DNA of 64,000 nt. It comes from Rachicladosporium sp. CCFEE 5018 (Eukaryota > Ascomycota > Dothideomycetes > Cladosporiales > Cladosporiaceae). The stretch lies in contig KZ111140.1 of assembly GCA_002077045.2 (NCBI GenBank), positions 1,868,106 to 1,932,105 on the forward strand, read 5' to 3'. Position numbers and translations under genes: made by a program. Shown in pieces: positions 55,401 to 64,000 of the stretch (its first letter is position 1; every line of letters begins with the position of its first letter). The notes beneath the pieces were generated by a model that saw only the letters and a program-made list of their open reading frames with translations, searched no databases and was not told the DNA's origin.

Positions 55401-56972
55401 GACTATGTGCAGCTTGCCATCAGTAGCCCTACGCCGCCTAGTCTCGAATTTGACCAGTACGCGCACAAGCACAGCGTTGATAATCTGAGCAGTCAGCATG
55501 AGTGCCACTGCTAGAAGAGAGGACCAGCCGAGGAAGTTGACCACCAGGGTCAAGGAGAATATCACGCTCAGCGGCTTCGTGATGAGACTCTGGAATTCCC
55601 AGAAGCGCTGTGCTACTTCGTAAACATCGTTTCGCATCAGGTTGAGGATTTTGCCCATCGAGGCTGCCTCTTTGACTTCTTCCTTCTTTGGCTGGCGCTT
55701 GAATCCGCCCAAGCATGCAGTGAATGACCAAGGCGACCGCTTCATGTCTTTCTTACTGACATCTGATCCGTGACCATCTGAGCCGCTACCGTTAGCCTCA
55801 GGCTTCGTATCGGGCGCCACAAAGCCGATTTTACGCGCCAGCGTCTTCTCATACAGCATCGTGATCATCTCACCGCGGGAGCGTTCATAGCATCGTCTCC
55901 CAAACCACAGGCTGAAGACGCCAGACTGCGTCTTGAGCAGCTGCACTGCAAGAGTGATGGTAGCGTAAGTAAGAGCGGCGCGATGAGACGTTGTGTCATG
56001 CTGCATTGCGCTGAGCAACTTCTGCAGCAATACAGGCGTACTGAAGCCCGCAATGGTTTCGAAGATGCCAAGCGAGGTTATGATCACGAGATCAATCCCG
56101 TTTGCCTGAAGGAGGCGCTGCATGACAGTTCCCCTCAGTCGACGGAACCGATCATGCAGCCTTCGATGCTGAAACTCAAAGCCTAGTTGCCAGACATCTG
56201 CGTCTTCAAGCTGCCTCTTGCTGCCCATGTCGATCAAGGGCGTCATCCACGACACACTCATGAATTGCCACAGGGTCATGTCGTCCTCGGGGCTCCGCAA
56301 CGACGACGTCGCCTCGCTGAAGGGCTTGCTGATGGTGTGAGAGGGTAGAGACGGGTCACGTAGAGGCATGGACAACAGTATGATGACAGCGATTGCACTT
56401 AGTGCCAACAGAGTGCCGTCAAGACCTTGTCTCGTCCGAGAGTCTGGCGCATCGCTCGCCAGCACGATACTTTGGCATACAATGTAGACGCACTGGAGGA
56501 ACAGCAAAGAGAATGGCGTCGTCCGAGGTCGTCGTACTGCCAGCATCGCGAGTGTCACTGCCCATGGTACAAGTTGGACCAGAGGGCTAGAGTCTGGCCA
56601 GCCAAGTATTGTCGCCGCGAGCTGCAGCACGCCGCCGATCGATGCCACAACATCCAGTGATAAGGCGTAAAGACTAGGTCGACTAATCGCCTCCAACACC
56701 AGGTCGTCAAGGTCTGGGTGGGGACGTTCTGGCACGAAAGGTAGCATCCATGCTGGCCGCCAGGTAATGCAAGATCCCAATGCCCAAACGATCGCCACCA
56801 GTGTCGCCACGACAGCAGGCACTGCTGCGACGACGGGTAGGAAGCATGGTGTAAAAGCAGCCAATCGAGCGTCCCACGGGTTATTCCAGCATATGTTCGG
56901 TATGATATCGGATGTCCTGTTCAAAAGCAGTGTGGCGTTCTCATGGGGGCCAGCCAGCACGATCTGAGCCAT
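52458..56972 (-). CDS. ABCC-type (MRP-like) ABC transporter, copy B
   Basis: Allele of 23044-27537, 1504 residues, starting at the ATG at 56972. Walker A, signature and Walker B motifs in both NBDs are kept, including the NBD1 Asp replacing Glu. The C-terminus is seven residues longer and acidic. The first 700 bp or so from the start codon are only a few percent different from copy A, but from about 56150 down to 52460 differences rise to about 10 % or more and are mostly silent. The linker after NBD1 and the first extracytoplasmic loop of TMD2 vary most in protein sequence. Confidence 0.92.
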   Translation of the reverse strand: MAQIVLAGPHENATLLLNRTSDIIPNICWNNPWDARLAAFTPCFLPVVAAVPAVVATLVAIVWALGSCITWRPAWMLPFVPERPHPDLDDLVLEAISRPSLYALSLDVVASIGGVLQLAATILGWPDSSPLVQLVPWAVTLAMLAVRRPRTTPFSLLFLQCVYIVCQSIVLASDAPDSRTRQGLDGTLLALSAIAVIILLSMPLRDPSLPSHTISKPFSEATSSLRSPEDDMTLWQFMSVSWMTPLIDMGSKRQLEDADVWQLGFEFQHRRLHDRFRRLRGTVMQRLLQANGIDLVIITSLGIFETIAGFSTPVLLQKLLSAMQHDTTSHRAALTYATITLAVQLLKTQSGVFSLWFGRRCYERSRGEMITMLYEKTLARKIGFVAPDTKPEANGSGSDGHGSDVSKKDMKRSPWSFTACLGGFKRQPKKEEVKEAASMGKILNLMRNDVYEVAQRFWEFQSLITKPLSVIFSLTLVVNFLGWSSLLAVALMLTAQIINAVLVRVLVKFETRRRRATDGKLHIVSQFVEAIRHLRWYGWQDAWLEKIMTARQRELNWRVITALWGLLIGFINSLALDLAPPVGFYAYTVIGGQPLTVDIAFPALYLFNMLTMSLRDLPGLITVLLNAYVAVGRIEDFMAEPDRDDDYTDATVGDNLAVEHASFAWPGRKTPVLQDLQLTFPEGLTVVCGEVASGKSALLQALLGELDTLDGRSIRPRVPFGYCSQTPWLQSMSIKDNILFSAPYDKSRYDAVVEACALLPDLKEFKAADQSFIGENGIGLSGGQRARVALARAVYSSAGILLLDDPLSALDQQTAEAIVRDLFTGPLMRGRTVVLVTHRLDLVADHAVQLIEITAGKATVLDTDEPPAEVLQREISAISNEEVKKEDKQTRKTAVVPDKFIEEEYRAKGGVRASVYWSYVKAGRLRLWILLVLVLVVYRVLSVYSAWLLKSWGERYNTESSMLDALHAQSDILTTTSELFDNFPDPEVNVRPWILAFGLIGLSRTLLWSFSNCIMVLIVYTAGKRMFKDIMVSVSHATFRFYDVTPIGRLMNRMTSDIGVIDGNISQQFQNVSWQAISWITAVVVIAGVTPTFLVFSLAVTIVFVLIFRRFLPTSQSLRRLEMVSLTPLMSNFGELLNGLVTVRAFDAQERFQGRVIRVVDTFQKMDHFYWSLQSWLMYRYDALSALSTYTLTLLALITGVSPGLTAFVLNSAQKFVSSTHSLCRQYGQLQMEFVSVERVVELLDLVQEPTGTVSPPAWWPSFTGDIVFEKVTIRYDPHLDPALSNISFTIPGGSKCAIIGRTGSGKSTLALALLATILPSEGSISIDNIDLATVDKQLLRTHITFLAQDPVLFPGTMRQNLDPLEAHTDDSCLAVLSRVCARQGWSLETSIDGGGSNLSQGQRQLVGLARAVLRRSAVIILDEATASIDYDTAQQIQQVLHEEMRESTVITIAHRLEAVRNADWCVVLGKGRVIEQGPAGEMMGGGARGVIEEEVEDGNEEDG

Positions 56973-57414
56973 TGGAAATGGCACTCAGCACCGTAGTTAT
57001 CTGTCGATAGGGTCTGCACTCCATATCAGCATTGCCGCTCGCTTTGACATGCCAAAGTGTGACTCCGCGGGCTGCTGCCTTGCCTTGTTTGCGTACGATT
57101 GAGGCAAGGGAACTCAGAAAGTCAATTGCCCGGTCAAAGCTCGGCAGTCGGTCGCGACTTCTGTCACACAACCCGCTCCTGCCGTTGTTTACCTCTAACC
57201 CATTTTGGGTGTCTTCTCAAACTTCAAGGTCACCTCTGCCCGCAACGGCATCTACATCACCGCCGCATTCCTCGCTTACGACCTCGTCGTCGATACCGCA
57301 TCGGGTACTCGTCGACCTCACTTGGACCTGACAAGATAGCGATGAGGTTACGCCGGCATTGAAGCGCTCGAAGTCGTCCACCTCCCTGTGTCGACCACGC
57401 CTTCCCCCGTGGTC
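56973..57414. other. divergent promoter between ABCC transporter and IQGAP, copy B
   Basis: Counterpart of 27538-27977. Small indels (for example near 57050 and 57205) shift the short frames seen in copy A, arguing that they are not coding. Confidence 0.4.
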
Positions 57415-60400
57415 ATGGCCCACTCCCAAAATGGGCAGCAATACCTGCGCTCACCCAAGTCGCCTCCGAGTAGCCGATTTCGAGACCACAGCCCGACAAA
57501 GTCCTCACCACTGCGACACGCCCTGTCGACGAGATCTACCAACAGCGACACCGAAAACACCGTACCCAGTCGGCAAGACACGTTGAGCAGCAACACGTCA
57601 AGCGCGTACAGTCAACCAAGTGCTGGCGGACTGAGCGGCTATGACCCGAATGCTGATCCTTATGTGACGCGTCTGCCTGCAAAGCGCGATCGTAGCGAGA
57701 GTCCTGTTAAGAAGAACTCGGCGTTTGCGCGATGGGAGGCGCGTGAGCAGACGGAGCAGGCGCAAGCGGAGGAGTTGACGCCCAGGCCAGCTCATAAGGC
57801 GAGCCGGACTGTAGAGTCTGTCTCGCCAAAGAAGTTGCGTGATGATGACTGGCGGTCGTTAACCGGGCGCAATGAGAGTCGGTCTGTGCTGTCGCCAGTC
57901 GCTCCTAACACCCTTCCGGAGCCTCCCCGCCACTCGCGAAGCCATTCCAGTATTGAGTCGCGCAACTATGCGGCGGACACGATGTCACCCCCAGCTCCGC
58001 CGCCGAAGGCACCGACATTCGCGCACAGCCGGAATTATAGTGTAGACGGCACGGCGACCTCACCCTACCCAACGCCGTTGACCAGTCCGCCGAACACCGC
58101 GAATCGCAACAGCATGGCGACGCTTTCCAGAAGCGACTCGATGCGCGGAAGTACTCGAGGTCGAACTGGCGGACACGCGCGATTCGGCTCGGTGGACCAG
58201 TCTCCTCAGCTGGCAGATGAAGATCTCGCGAAGCTGAACAAAAGCTCGACACCTCAACTACGGCACCTGTCTAAGATAGCATCGAGTGGCGCCGAAGAGC
58301 TGGCGGTGCATTCGCCTGAAGAGCAAGTCGTGGGATTGGCCGGTCGTCGAAAGCTGCAGCGATCTGGCTCGGTGCGGGCGACACAAACAGCGACGACCTC
58401 AAGTTTTGGCTCGCAGTGGCAAAGCACAAGATGGATGGACACACAGCGCAAGCACATCCAGGCGTACGAGTACCTGTGTCACATCGGAGAGGCTCGAGCT
58501 TGGATCGAGGACGTTATGGAACCGGACAAGCTGCCTCCTATTGTACAACTTGAAGAAGCGCTTCGTGATGGTGTTACTCTGGCAGAGGTAGTGAATCGAC
58601 TGGTACCCAGCATGTCATCCGAACAACAGCGAATGATAGGGAGCCTTCGCATCTTTCGCTCAACACGGCTTCAATTCCGGCACAGTGACAACATCGCAAT
58701 GTTCTTCCGCTTTGTCGCATCGATAGACCTTCCCGAGCTCTTTCGCTTCGAGCTTGTAGATCTATACGAGAAGAAGAACATACCAAAAGTCATCTACTGC
58801 ATACACGCACTGTCCTGGCTACTTTACCGGAGAGGCATTACATCATTCACGATATCGCATCTGGTCGGTCAGCTGGAGTTCACGGGCGAGGAGCTCGAAG
58901 CCACGCAGAAAGGCATCGACAAGAGCGGCGTGAAGATGCCCGACTTCGGTGGCATGCGGAAAGAACTCGATATACCTGAACCGCCACCTCCGCCAGACCC
59001 GTCACCCGAAGAGCAGATCCTGGTCCATGAGCATGTGATAGAAGACCTGCAGGGCCAGATGAAGGGCGCACTTGTTAGGATGCGGCTGGGTAATGTCATG
59101 CAGGATCTGTGGGATGCAGAGGTCGTTATTGGGCTCTTGCAGGCCAGAATTCGAGGTAGCTTTGCGAGAGAGGTCTTCGATTTCCGCTTTGCCATGGACT
59201 ACTCGACTCGAAAGCTGCAAGCTGCTGCAAAGGGTAGTCTTGTCCGGCGCGGCATGCGACAACGCCGCAACGCATGGAAGTCGTCAGCGGGGAAGGAAAG
59301 CATAGTCAAGATTCAGTCACTTTGGCGTGGTAGGCAGGAGAGGGCAGAGACGCAGCGTATACGAAGGTCGTTGCGAGCTGCCCCTCAAGGTCTCAAGCAG
59401 CTGCAGGCAGCCATTAGGGGTACTCTCGGGCGCTGGAGAGCAGGTGACACCTGGCAGGAGACACGAGATGAGAGCTCCGAGCTTGCGACGCAACATCTCC
59501 AGGCCTTCGCGAGAGGCGCACTCGAGCGCATTCGCATCGGGAGTATGATGAACGAGTTGTGGGATGTCGAGCACTTCGTCACAGCACTGCAAGCACGACT
59601 TCGAGGCGGTGCGATCAGACGCACTGCGAGGACTCAACGGACCGAGACTCGACAGGCTGCCGTTGAGGTCGTCCAGCTTCAGGCACTGGCTCGTGGCCTC
59701 ATTCACCGGAGGCACCTGCAGCGCCAACATGGTGAACGGACGATGCATAACGACTCCGTCGCTGATGTCCAGTCCGCGGCTCGTGGGCTACTGACAAGGT
59801 TGAGGCACGCCAGAACGATTGGAGCACTACAGGGTCGGGAGAGCGCGATCTCAAAGTTGCAATCTCGATTGCGCGCAAACCATGCGAGAGCCGCTGTGAA
59901 GCTGACCAAGGCTCAGCTACTAGTGACTGCGTCGGCCGTGACCGACCTACAAGCAATCGTCCGGGGTTCGGATGTTCGACGACGGAATACAGCTTTACGC
60001 CAGAGTCTCCAGCAACACTCCGAGACCGCGCAAGTCCTGCAAGGCTTCGTTCGAGCTATGCTACAGCGCCGCCGCATCGGAACTCAGCTCGGCCAGATCT
60101 ACGACCACGAAGACACGATCACCCACCTCCAAGGCTTCGCACGGGCGTACATCCAGCGACAGCGTGTCTTCGAGGATCTTGTAGGCATGGAGCGTGAAAC
60201 AGAGGCCATCTCTCAATTGCAAGGCTTCGCCCGAGCATTGCTCACACGCGCGCAGATCGGCAATGAGCTTGCTGAGCTGGAGAGTCACGAAGCTGCGTTC
60301 GTCGAGCTGCAAGCTGCTGCCCGTGCGTTCTGTGTACGAAGTAAGTTTGAAGAGAAGAAAGTGCATTACCGACAAAACATGGAGAAGGTCGTCAAGCTGC

Positions 60401-63024
60401 AGTCGTTCGTGCGTGCTAGGCAGCAAGGGCAAAGCTACGAAAGCTTGATGAAAGGCGCCAACCCACCACTGCCTGTCGTCAGGAAGCATCTCCATCTACT
60501 TACAGATTCTAGCCTGGAGTTCGAAGGCGAGCTGGAGACCGAGCGTGTGCGTCGACTCGTCGTGGAGCGCGTGCGCGAAGTCGAGCAGGTCGAAGGCTAC
60601 GTTGAGGGTCTCGACGTGAAGGTCGGGCTTCTTGTGAAGAACAAGATCTCGCTCGATGAAGTTGTCAAGCATCAGCGACACTTCGGCGGCAGTGCAAGTC
60701 AGCTCTTGCGCAGCGGCGGTAGTATGCGCTCGACAGGTGCTGGCGTCGACTTGCGATCACTGAACAAGAGCTCGCGCAAGAAGCTTGGCGGGTATGAGGA
60801 GCTGTTCTTCATGATGCAGACTCAGCCGACATACCTTGCCCGCTACTTCTACACGCTTGTTGGCAATGCTCTACCGGAGAAGGAGAGTAAGAACATCGAG
60901 CGGCTAGTGATGACGTTGTTCGGCTATGCGCACAAGAGCAGGGAGGAGTACTACTTCATCCGGGTCCTTGCTGCCAGCGCTGAGCAATTCATCGCCAACA
61001 CTCCCAGCCCCGACGAGTTCCTCCGTCTGCAAATCGGTTCGATGCACCAACGCCTCTTCCTGGCCTCCGCAAGATCGCCAATGCACCGTAGCCACCTCAA
61101 AGCTCTGCTGGGCGGTCTTGTGCGAGAAGGCATCACGGCAGCTGACCATCTGGATCTCGAAAGTGACCCTCTGCAAATCCACCTCGCTCTCATTAATAAT
61201 GAGGAGCTGAGTACTGGACGACCGAGCCCACGACCTAGAGACCTGCCTCGGGAGACTGTGATCAGAGATCCAGAGGTGCGAGCGCGCTACGTGGAGCATC
61301 TGCAGGACCTGCGAGATCTCTGCGATGGCTTCTTCCTCAGCTTGGAGGAGACCGTAGAGAAGATGCCGTACGGCGTGCGCTTCTTGGCGTCCTCCCAGTA
61401 CCATGCACTGTGCGTGCAGTACCCGCATGAGGATCTTGACCGGATGGCCATGGCTGTCGGTGCCTGGCTGTGGAAGTCGTACCTGTTACCAGCCTTCCGC
61501 GAGCCAGAGATGTGGGGTGTCATTGACCGCGGCTTGGGCTCAGTACACAAGCGCAATCTCAGCCAAGTGACGCTGGTGCTGAGCCAGGTCTGTGCTGCCG
61601 GCAGGCTGTTCGGCCAGGACAACATGTACCTTCAGCCTCTAAACAGCTGGGTTACTGAGGCTTTAGGCCGATGGCAAGATGCTTTGCAAGGCGTCTTCAA
61701 TATTACGAGTCCTGAAGAGCAGTATGATGCAGATCAGTTCTCTGATCTGTACGCAAGGACCAAGCCAACGGTGTACATCAAGCTCTCCGACATCTTCCAG
61801 CTGCACAGCCTGATGACGGAAAACCTTTCAGCTGTGGCATCTGCTAGAGACGATCCGATCAGAGAGGTCCTGTCAGACCTTGGCTCTCCTAAGGGCAATG
61901 AGGCAGACCTCGGAAGCACGGGTGGAGGCGGCGAGATCACTCTCACCCTCAAGAGTCGCTTCAAGGTGCAAGAAGATCCTAACGCAGAGGCGCGAGCCCT
62001 CTTCGTCGCCACCAAGCGCCTGGTCCTCTTCATCATCCGCGTCCAGTCAGGGTCGAACCTGATGGAAATCCTCCTCCGCCCCATTTCACACGCCGACGAC
62101 GATCGCTGGATCGAGCTAGTCGAGGAAGAGTCCGCTAGCAAAGACTCCCGCAACCCGTCCAAGCCCTCGCGGAAAGCCCATCAACAAGGCGCCTTTGACC
62201 CGCGCTCCAGCCTCCGAGGCGGTCGCGCCCACTCAGTCTACTCCGAGACCCCCTCAGCACTCTCAGACGACATGCGCACAAATAACCTCCTTGACCTCGA
62301 GTCCCTCACCTACGCTGAACTCAAGTCCCAAGCCCTCGAGAACATCCTTGCGCTCGAGAATCCCGCCATACTGCCCCAGTACCGTGTAAGCAGGAACAAC
62401 AACTATCAAGAGCTTCTCAATGCGCTCGCGGCAGACATCCGCTCCAAGCACCGTCGGCGTCTCGAACGGCAACGCGAGACAGACGCCACGAGGCAGACTC
62501 TGCAAGGCCTGGACAAGAAGGCTGAATACCTTGAGGAGCAGCTGGGGAGTTATAACGACTACATCGAGCAATGCCTGCATACTCTCGCAAACAAGAAGAC
62601 GGGTCATAAGGGCTTCCGGCTGCCATTCACGAAACAGTGGAACCACGAGCGGGAGCTGGAGCGCGCTGGTCGGCAGCCGAAGTTCGGGAGCTACAAGTAC
62701 TCTGCACGTCAACTTGGTGATAAGGGTGTGCTGCTCTCTTGGCCTGCTTACTCGATGGAGCAGTGGAATCAGCTCAATGTGGTCATCTCTTCGGACGAGG
62801 TTGGCGTATTCCATCTTGAAGCCAGCTCGGGGAGTATGATGTTACCTGGCGGGAGCGCGAATCTGCTGCTCGATGATCTTCTGCAGGCGCAGTATGATAA
62901 TAAGAGCTCGATACAGGTCTTTGAGGAGGCTGGTGGGAAAGGAAGAGATGGAGGCGAGGGCGCGAAGCTGGCGGTGAATTTGTTACTGCATATGGTGTTC
63001 AAGAAGTTTTACAAGGATGACTAG
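57415..63024 (+). CDS. IQG1: IQGAP-family cytokinesis scaffold, complete
   Basis: Fungal IQGAP (Iqg1/Rng2/SepG type), a scaffold that links actin, calmodulin or myosin light chain and Rho-type GTPases at the contractile ring and septum. It is 1869 residues without introns. Order: disordered Ser/Pro-rich head with many SP sites (about 1-335); calponin-homology domain (about 345-475); about 15 IQ-like repeats of the form LQ-x2-hydrophobic-x-R-G/A (about 555-1005); a RasGAP-related GRD (about 1130-1440) beginning near LFFMMQTQPTYLARYFY; and a RasGAP C-terminal domain (about 1630-1860). Family GRDs bind rather than stimulate GTPases. The ATG at 57415 is chosen because the nine upstream codons start only from GTG. 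Proline-directed sites in the head suggest cell-cycle kinase control. Confidence 0.95.
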   Translation: MAHSQNGQQYLRSPKSPPSSRFRDHSPTKSSPLRHALSTRSTNSDTENTVPSRQDTLSSNTSSAYSQPSAGGLSGYDPNADPYVTRLPAKRDRSESPVKKNSAFARWEAREQTEQAQAEELTPRPAHKASRTVESVSPKKLRDDDWRSLTGRNESRSVLSPVAPNTLPEPPRHSRSHSSIESRNYAADTMSPPAPPPKAPTFAHSRNYSVDGTATSPYPTPLTSPPNTANRNSMATLSRSDSMRGSTRGRTGGHARFGSVDQSPQLADEDLAKLNKSSTPQLRHLSKIASSGAEELAVHSPEEQVVGLAGRRKLQRSGSVRATQTATTSSFGSQWQSTRWMDTQRKHIQAYEYLCHIGEARAWIEDVMEPDKLPPIVQLEEALRDGVTLAEVVNRLVPSMSSEQQRMIGSLRIFRSTRLQFRHSDNIAMFFRFVASIDLPELFRFELVDLYEKKNIPKVIYCIHALSWLLYRRGITSFTISHLVGQLEFTGEELEATQKGIDKSGVKMPDFGGMRKELDIPEPPPPPDPSPEEQILVHEHVIEDLQGQMKGALVRMRLGNVMQDLWDAEVVIGLLQARIRGSFAREVFDFRFAMDYSTRKLQAAAKGSLVRRGMRQRRNAWKSSAGKESIVKIQSLWRGRQERAETQRIRRSLRAAPQGLKQLQAAIRGTLGRWRAGDTWQETRDESSELATQHLQAFARGALERIRIGSMMNELWDVEHFVTALQARLRGGAIRRTARTQRTETRQAAVEVVQLQALARGLIHRRHLQRQHGERTMHNDSVADVQSAARGLLTRLRHARTIGALQGRESAISKLQSRLRANHARAAVKLTKAQLLVTASAVTDLQAIVRGSDVRRRNTALRQSLQQHSETAQVLQGFVRAMLQRRRIGTQLGQIYDHEDTITHLQGFARAYIQRQRVFEDLVGMERETEAISQLQGFARALLTRAQIGNELAELESHEAAFVELQAAARAFCVRSKFEEKKVHYRQNMEKVVKLQSFVRARQQGQSYESLMKGANPPLPVVRKHLHLLTDSSLEFEGELETERVRRLVVERVREVEQVEGYVEGLDVKVGLLVKNKISLDEVVKHQRHFGGSASQLLRSGGSMRSTGAGVDLRSLNKSSRKKLGGYEELFFMMQTQPTYLARYFYTLVGNALPEKESKNIERLVMTLFGYAHKSREEYYFIRVLAASAEQFIANTPSPDEFLRLQIGSMHQRLFLASARSPMHRSHLKALLGGLVREGITAADHLDLESDPLQIHLALINNEELSTGRPSPRPRDLPRETVIRDPEVRARYVEHLQDLRDLCDGFFLSLEETVEKMPYGVRFLASSQYHALCVQYPHEDLDRMAMAVGAWLWKSYLLPAFREPEMWGVIDRGLGSVHKRNLSQVTLVLSQVCAAGRLFGQDNMYLQPLNSWVTEALGRWQDALQGVFNITSPEEQYDADQFSDLYARTKPTVYIKLSDIFQLHSLMTENLSAVASARDDPIREVLSDLGSPKGNEADLGSTGGGGEITLTLKSRFKVQEDPNAEARALFVATKRLVLFIIRVQSGSNLMEILLRPISHADDDRWIELVEEESASKDSRNPSKPSRKAHQQGAFDPRSSLRGGRAHSVYSETPSALSDDMRTNNLLDLESLTYAELKSQALENILALENPAILPQYRVSRNNNYQELLNALAADIRSKHRRRLERQRETDATRQTLQGLDKKAEYLEEQLGSYNDYIEQCLHTLANKKTGHKGFRLPFTKQWNHERELERAGRQPKFGSYKYSARQLGDKGVLLSWPAYSMEQWNQLNVVISSDEVGVFHLEASSGSMMLPGGSANLLLDDLLQAQYDNKSSIQVFEEAGGKGRDGGEGAKLAVNLLLHMVFKKFYKDD

Positions 63025-63592
63025 ATAAGTGGGATGGTGGATGGCACGGAGAAGTTCAGAAGGAGGATTCGGGGATCTCGTATGGTTGGTCTGGTCGCTT
63101 GTGGTGGGACACACGGGGCGGGTACTGGGAGTGGATGGCATATATACATGACATGATACCCCTGGGCGTATGCAGACGCACTGGAGACTCGGAGACCAAG
63201 GCGAAAATATTGAGTTCAGAGACCTCCGCGAATTTGTCATGAGTCTTGGTCGTACATCTATATCTCTATCTACATCTCCCGTGCGGTGCGCTTCGCGAGC
63301 GGGTGGTTACGTCTTGTGGGCATGTGGACGCGAATGAGGTTCCCCAAGTCAGACCAAAGTGAGCTGAGCGTTCATTGCGAGCGCCACATTGGACTTAAGC
63401 TAGACGTTTACGATAGGCTTGCAGACGAGCGATTGCGAGTCGCTTCGTGGTCTTTCTAGATCGGCGACGTCGGTAGGTAGGACGGCTCGCCGCTGCGTCG
63501 ATACGGCGACAAGTCTCTGTCAGGAGATCGTCATTACACCTTCCAGTGCCAATTCCAGTTCCCTATCGTCGATCTTGGCATCCGACCTGCAT
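63025..63592. other. tail-to-tail intergenic
   Basis: About 570 bp between the IQGAP stop and the stop of the convergent PLP-enzyme gene. It lies outside the repeated block. No gene or element was recognised. Confidence 0.4.
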
Positions 63593-64000
63593 TCACTTCG
63601 CGCTCGGTGTCTCCTTCGCCAAAGCCTTGCAAGCATCCACAATATCCCGCTTCAGATCCTCCCAATTTTCGACGCCGACGCTGACCCGCAGCAACGTGTC
63701 TTGCACAGTGTTGTCGCTCATCCGCCGCCACTCTATCAGACTCTCCACGCCACCCAGACTCGTCGCGTGATGGAATAGATGCAGCTTACTCGGAAAGCTC
63801 CTCGCCTGCTCAGCAGTCTCTAGATCCATTGCAAAGACCGGGCCGAAGCCATTGGGCATCTGCTTCGCGAGCCAGCCGGGCTTGCCATCAGTCGTCCGCA
63901 AGTCGTCCGTCTGCAGACTCGCGTGATGCAGCTTGGCCACCACAGCTCTCACAGCCCTGGCATCCTCATCTTTCTCATCCTCCCCCTTCATACAGCGGTC
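63593..64000 (-). CDS. Cys/Met metabolism PLP-dependent enzyme, C-terminal part (continues past the window)
   Basis: C-terminal 135 or so codons of a trans-sulfuration-type PLP enzyme (cystathionine gamma-lyase/gamma-synthase family). Diagnostic is HHATSLGGVESLIEWRRM followed by LLRVSVGVENWEDLKRDI; the SLGG-ESL motif and the R-x-SVG-x-E motif that binds the substrate carboxylate are family hallmarks. The Lys that binds PLP lies upstream, outside the window. The wording ESLIEWRRMSD is closer to the uncharacterised yeast YHR112C-type group than to Cys3 or Str2, but this is a judgement from memory. The ATG at 63991 is internal; the frame stays open to the window edge. Confidence 0.8.
   Translation of the reverse strand, partial: DRCMKGEDEKDEDARAVRAVVAKLHHASLQTDDLRTTDGKPGWLAKQMPNGFGPVFAMDLETAEQARSFPSKLHLFHHATSLGGVESLIEWRRMSDNTVQDTLLRVSVGVENWEDLKRDIVDACKALAKETPSAK

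Larger units (their letters stand above)
29737..59073 (+). repeat. 29-kb block, copy B (allelic or homeologous)
   Basis: Second copy of the block at 1556-29636, in the same orientation. It continues without a break into the rest of IQGAP and the right flank. It carries a false 357-bp duplication with a gap (40095-40908) and about 1.04 kb near 44134-45174 missing from copy A. It lacks about 140 bp present at 4709-4848 in copy A and has fewer cutinase tail repeats. All genes appear intact in this copy apart from the gap. Confidence 0.97.

Noticed and set aside
1556..59073. Real recent tandem duplication of the block.
   Set aside because: Not excluded, but the junction coincides exactly with a contig gap and allele-like divergence is present; haplotype contigs explain it more simply.

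Overview
The window is nuclear DNA of a filamentous ascomycete. Introns are very short (48-61 bp) with fungal splice signals, and the families include a Zn(II)2Cys6 regulator, TIM50, a cutinase, an ABCC transporter and an IQGAP. The gene content fits a Dothideomycete such as a black yeast, but species is inference.

Layout. One block of about 28-29 kb occurs twice in direct orientation: copy A 1556-29636 and copy B 29737-59073. Each carries the same ten genes in the same order: a small cysteine-containing protein (+), a PSMA/Vps70-like M28 peptidase (-), a 2,2-dialkylglycine decarboxylase (-), a divergent Zn2Cys6 regulator (+), a hypothetical gene (+), a PGAP4-like GPI glycosyltransferase (-), a large multipass membrane protein (+), TIM50 (-), a cutinase with a Gly/Ser tail (+), an ABCC transporter (-) and the start of an IQGAP (+). 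The copies meet exactly at a 100-N gap (29637-29736), which cuts the first IQGAP. The second copy runs through the complete IQGAP into unique sequence, ending in the C-terminus of a Cys/Met-metabolism PLP enzyme. This is what two overlapping haplotype contigs laid end to end would look like, so a diploid or hybrid genome with an uncollapsed allelic pair is more likely than a real tandem duplication. A second 100-N gap (40452-40551) is flanked by an exact 357-bp duplicate, a clear unmerged contig overlap.

Allele comparison is the most informative part of the window. Most of the block differs by roughly 1-4 % by eye, but most of the ABCC gene and the TIM50 linker differ far more, giving mosaic divergence. 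In copy A the membrane-protein gene has lost its promoter and first codons to a deletion of about 1 kb, and also has a nonsense codon and a frameshift. The same deletion gives the neighbouring glycosyltransferase a new start codon. Copy A also has a frameshifted small gene and a decayed hypothetical gene. The cutinase tail differs in length between copies.

How genes may work together. The decarboxylase and the Zn2Cys6 regulator are divergently transcribed from an 800-bp intergenic region with two conserved palindromes, suggesting a dedicated regulator for 2,2-dialkylglycine (for example 2-aminoisobutyrate) catabolism. The M28 peptidase beside it could be linked, but this is speculative. TIM50, IQGAP, the ABCC transporter and the GPI glycosyltransferase look like ordinary housekeeping or cell-surface genes.
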